From: JBJXHB01 sp046160725
Lineage (GTDB): Bacteria; Pseudomonadota; Gammaproteobacteria; Burkholderiales; Burkholderiaceae_C
Direction of reading: 5' to 3'
DNA: 58,989 nucleotides
Assembly (NCBI GenBank): GCA_046160725.1
Contig: JBJXHB010000434.1
Span: forward strand, 1 to 58,989
Of the stretch, positions 56,598 to 58,989 are shown in pieces (the first letter of the stretch is position 1; every line of letters begins with the position of its first letter). Both the position numbers and the translations under genes were made by a program. The notes under the pieces are model-generated. The model was not told where the DNA came from, searched no databases, and saw only the letters and a program-made list of their open reading frames with translations.

Positions 56598-58481
56598 TCA
56601 GAAGGTCACGCCCGCGGTGACGTGCAGGCGCAGCTTGCGCTCGCGACTGCCCCAGGCCAGGTCGGCGCGCAGCGGCCCGACGGGCGAGCGCCAGCGCAGG
56701 CCGACGCCGCCGCCCCAGGCTGGCCGCAGGGCGCTGGGGCGCTGCGCGGCATCGCCCACATCGACGAAGGCCGCACCCCAGACGGTGGGCAGGCTGGCCG
56801 CCACCGGGTGCGCCACCTCGACGCTGGCGGTGACCAGTGCGGCGCCGCTGACCTGGGCGCCATCCACCACCGGCGACAGGCTGCGCCAGGCATGGCCGCG
56901 CACCGAGTCGTCGCCGCCGGCGCGGAAACCCAGCGCATCGGGCACGGCCACGGCATCGCGCTTGAACAGTTGCCCGGCCTCGGCACGGGCCTGGCCAAAC
57001 CATTGCCCGCCCAATGGCCGGTAGACCGTGGCGCGCAGCCGCGCGCGGCCGAACCAGCCGTTGTCGGCCGTGTCGCTGCGGGCCTGACCAGCACCGGACT
57101 CCAGCGCCAGGCTGACGCCGCGCGTGGGCAGCAGCAGGCTGTCCAGGTCGCGCCAGACCAGGTGCAGGTTGACGCTGACCGCGGCCGAATGCTCCACGCT
57201 GCCGGGCGTGCTGCGCCGCGATTGCAGCGCCTCGGCGAAAGCCAGACGCTCGATGCGCGGCGTGTCCTGGGTCCGTCCGAGGCGCAGGCGCTGCGATGCC
57301 ACGTCGTCGGTGTCACCGCGGTCGCGCTCCAGTTGCATCGCCATCAACCAGCGACTGAAACCGCGGCCTGGGTGGGTGGAAATGTCCGAGGACAGGCGTT
57401 GGCGGTCGCGGCCCCACTCCGCCTTGTGGCGCGCCACCACGGCCAGCCCGAACGGGCGCCGGTGCTGGTGTTCCAGCGACATGCGCGGGCCGGTCTCGGC
57501 TGCAAAGCCAACGCCGGTGGTGGCTTGCTGCAACGGCAACTCGCGCACGCGGATGCGCAGTGGCGTGGTGCCGGCCTGATCCGGCTGGGGGTCGTAGGTC
57601 ACGGTCACCGACTCGAACAGCCCGGCCTTGGCCAACCTTTCCTGGAAGTCGAGGATACGGGTCTCGGTGAGCGTCGTTCCGGTGTCGATCTGGGCCAGCG
57701 CTCGAATGACCGCGTCGGCATGGCGCTGCAGGCCCTCGATCTGCAGCGGTCCGGCGCGGAACAGCGGTCCGCTGTCGGTGACCACATACAGCTGCGCACG
57801 CTGTGACGCGGTGTCGACCTGCGCGTTGCTGCCGGCCAGCGTGGCTGCCGCATAGCCGTGCTCGCGCAGCCGCGCCAGCACATGCTGCTTCAGCGCGGAC
57901 CAGTCCGCATTGCGCATCGGCTGCCCTGGCTGCAAAGGGGTGGCGGCAGCGGCTGCGACGGTGGCCAGGGCGTCGGCGTCGCCCTGCTGGCGCCGCTGTT
58001 CCAAATCGCCCTGGTGCACGATGCGGACAGAAGCGACCGCGGTCCGCGGGCCTGGCTGCACGGTCATCACGATGCGCCGTGCGTCGCGCGGCGTGAACGG
58101 CACCTCGACCACCGCGTCGAAGTAGCCCTCGGTCTGCAGCAGGCCACGCGCCTGCTCGCCGGCCGCCGCAACCAGGCGGGCTCGCTCGGCGCCGTCCAAT
58201 GACGCCGCCTCGGGCAGCGCCGCCAGCCGCGCCAGGTCCAGATGCTGAGCCAGCAGTTGACGCAGGGGCTCGGGCGCCTGTATGTCCAGCATGAAGGCCG
58301 GGGCTGGCTCGGCAGCGCTGCCGGCGCCTGTGCCGGCGACTTCGGGGCCGGGCCCGAGCTTCAGGCGGGCCAGCCCGCCAGACAACCCGCCAGCGCAGCC
58401 GCCCAGCAGCAGGGCCGCTGCCAGCGACGCGACCGCCCCTGTGCAGCGCCACCCATGGCGGGTGGCCGCATGCACGTTCAC
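56598..58481 (-). CDS. tamA: Translocation and assembly module protein TamA, lipobox-bearing
   Basis: A 627-residue Omp85-family protein from GTG 58481, whose GTGA overlaps the stop of the preceding VWA gene. The N terminus is a basic region and hydrophobic helix ending LLLGGCAGG: a lipobox-like LGGC with Cys29, so it may be a lipoprotein as well as a beta-barrel. POTRA-type repeats (~115-330; TVQPGPRTAVASVRI and VTDSGPLFRAGPLQIEGL) precede the C-terminal barrel, which ends RADLAWGSRERKLRLHVTAGVTF, with the terminal Phe expected of outer-membrane barrels. The conserved GFRAGGDDSVRGHAW region is the RGF-like latch (Arg-Gly-His here). It pairs with tamB 12 bp downstream. Confidence 0.9.
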   Translation of the reverse strand: MNVHAATRHGWRCTGAVASLAAALLLGGCAGGLSGGLARLKLGPGPEVAGTGAGSAAEPAPAFMLDIQAPEPLRQLLAQHLDLARLAALPEAASLDGAERARLVAAAGEQARGLLQTEGYFDAVVEVPFTPRDARRIVMTVQPGPRTAVASVRIVHQGDLEQRRQQGDADALATVAAAAATPLQPGQPMRNADWSALKQHVLARLREHGYAAATLAGSNAQVDTASQRAQLYVVTDSGPLFRAGPLQIEGLQRHADAVIRALAQIDTGTTLTETRILDFQERLAKAGLFESVTVTYDPQPDQAGTTPLRIRVRELPLQQATTGVGFAAETGPRMSLEHQHRRPFGLAVVARHKAEWGRDRQRLSSDISTHPGRGFSRWLMAMQLERDRGDTDDVASQRLRLGRTQDTPRIERLAFAEALQSRRSTPGSVEHSAAVSVNLHLVWRDLDSLLLPTRGVSLALESGAGQARSDTADNGWFGRARLRATVYRPLGGQWFGQARAEAGQLFKRDAVAVPDALGFRAGGDDSVRGHAWRSLSPVVDGAQVSGAALVTASVEVAHPVAASLPTVWGAAFVDVGDAAQRPSALRPAWGGGVGLRWRSPVGPLRADLAWGSRERKLRLHVTAGVTF

Positions 58482-58989
58482 TTCGTCAAGGTGCGCATCG
58501 CCGACTCCAGGCCGGTCAGGCTCAGCGGGAACATGCGCTGGTTCATCAGCTGCTGGACCACGGCGATGCTCTGGCGGTACTGCCACACGCCGATCGGCTC
58601 CGGGTTGATCCAGGCGAACTTCGGGAAGGCATGGGTCAGCCGCTGCAGCCACTCGGCACCCGGCTCCTCGTTGTTGTATTCCACGCTGCCGCCCGGCTGC
58701 AGGATCTCGTACGGGCTCATGGTCGCATCCCCGACGAAGATGAGCTTGTAGTCGTGCCCGTACTTGTGCATCAGGTCCGCCGTGCGCGTGCGCTCGGCGT
58801 GGCGGCGGCGGTTGTCGCGCCAGTCGTGGTCGTACAGGCAGTTGTGGAACTAGTAGTGCTCGAGGTGCTTGAACTCGGTCTTCGAGGCGCTGAACAGCTC
58901 CTGGGCGAGCTTGATGTGGTCGTCCATCGAGCCGCCGACGTCGAGGAACATCAGCACCTTGACCGCGTTGTGCCGCTCGGGGCGCATGT
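58478..58989 (-). pseudogene. VWA-domain protein gene, 5' truncated by window, interrupted by amber codon
   Basis: Minus-strand frame running in from the window edge: codons from 58987 read MRPERHNAVKVLMFLDVGGSM, whose DVGGSM is the MIDAS motif of von Willebrand A domains. The frame continues to EHY, then an in-frame TAG (58850-58852) where the family motif EHYYFHNC predicts Tyr (TAC). It then resumes intact FHNCLYDHDWRD to the normal end at 58478, where it overlaps the tamA start by four bases. A single C-to-G change would explain it. It is either a recent nonsense mutation or a sequencing error. The C-terminal piece alone (from ATG 58771) is unlikely to fold as a VWA domain because the MIDAS lies upstream of the stop. 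Confidence 0.8.

Noticed and set aside
52398..57806. Very long plus-strand open frame antisense to tamB and tamA
   Set aside because: It has the low-complexity Gln/Arg/Ala/Gly composition of high-GC shadow frames; TamA and TamB on the minus strand have clear family motifs.
1..58989. Mobile elements, prophage genes and CRISPR arrays
   Set aside because: I saw no transposase or integrase motifs, no regularly spaced repeats and no cas-like genes anywhere in the window.

Overview
The window is GC-rich, gene-dense bacterial chromosome with short intergenic gaps, few operon breaks and GTG starts with GTGA/ATGA stop-start overlaps. The gene content points to a betaproteobacterium of the order Burkholderiales (Comamonadaceae/Sphaerotilaceae-like): a Bug-family tripartite-tricarboxylate receptor, a paaABCDE/paaZ phenylacetate island, GGDEF proteins with the Burkholderiales-type N-terminal module, tamA-tamB and a second MurA-like gene. 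The genus is inference only. There is no rRNA, IS element, prophage or CRISPR array. There are two tRNA genes, both on the minus strand: Ser-UGA and Arg-CCU.

Layout. (1) 17-8024 is a signalling block: a histidine kinase overlapping a TPR-methyltransferase gene (minus), divergent from an orphan Hpt protein, a REC-GGDEF-EAL protein and a GGDEF protein (plus), plus a convergent GAF-like GGDEF protein. (2) 8177-11535 holds an FAD oxidoreductase and a Bug receptor, divergent from an AraC regulator. (3) 11584-13699 holds an aldose dehydrogenase-like protein and a GT2 glycosyltransferase. (4) 13698-20706 is a co-directional run: polysaccharide deacetylase, GNAT-like protein, asparagine-synthase amidotransferase, AMP-forming acyl ligase, acyl carrier protein, NH3-dependent NAD synthase-like enzyme. 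This looks like a surface-glycan or lipid modification system and is the best candidate for an under-described pathway here. (5) 20853-24473 is housekeeping: a small anchored protein, tRNA-Ser, apaH, a CNNM/CorC protein and a SapC-family protein. (6) 24568-34522 is phenylacetate catabolism: paaG, an S1/P1-nuclease/phospholipase-like secreted protein, then a promoter with a perfect 16-bp palindrome (PaaR-like operator), paaABCDE, a TauE/SafE permease, paaZ and a further crotonase. (7) 34564-38564 (minus) is a Spx/ArsC-like protein, a MurA homologue, a MoeB/HesA protein and the CtpA protease. (8) 38792-51606 is a CoA-ester catabolic island: three crotonases, two acyl-CoA ligases, a nitronate monooxygenase-like protein, two SDRs, an AcuI-type reductase, a class II aldolase, an MFS exporter, a nitroreductase and an NTF2-like protein. 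(9) 51670-58989 (minus) is a VOC protein, tRNA-Arg, tamB, tamA and the 3' part of a VWA-domain gene interrupted by an in-frame amber codon.

How the genes work together. The paa genes form the aerobic CoA-dependent route: PaaABCDE epoxidises phenylacetyl-CoA, PaaG isomerises the epoxide to oxepin-CoA and PaaZ opens and oxidises the ring. The ligase paaK and the later beta-oxidation genes are not in the window. The CoA island has activation and hydration steps but no acyl-CoA dehydrogenase or thiolase, so its substrate cannot be named. TamA and TamB form the envelope translocation module. No stretch above 300 bases lacks a gene; the longest gaps (38565-38791, 52054-52218, 10476-10638, 8025-8176, 26708-26854) are described in their neighbours or as regulatory features.
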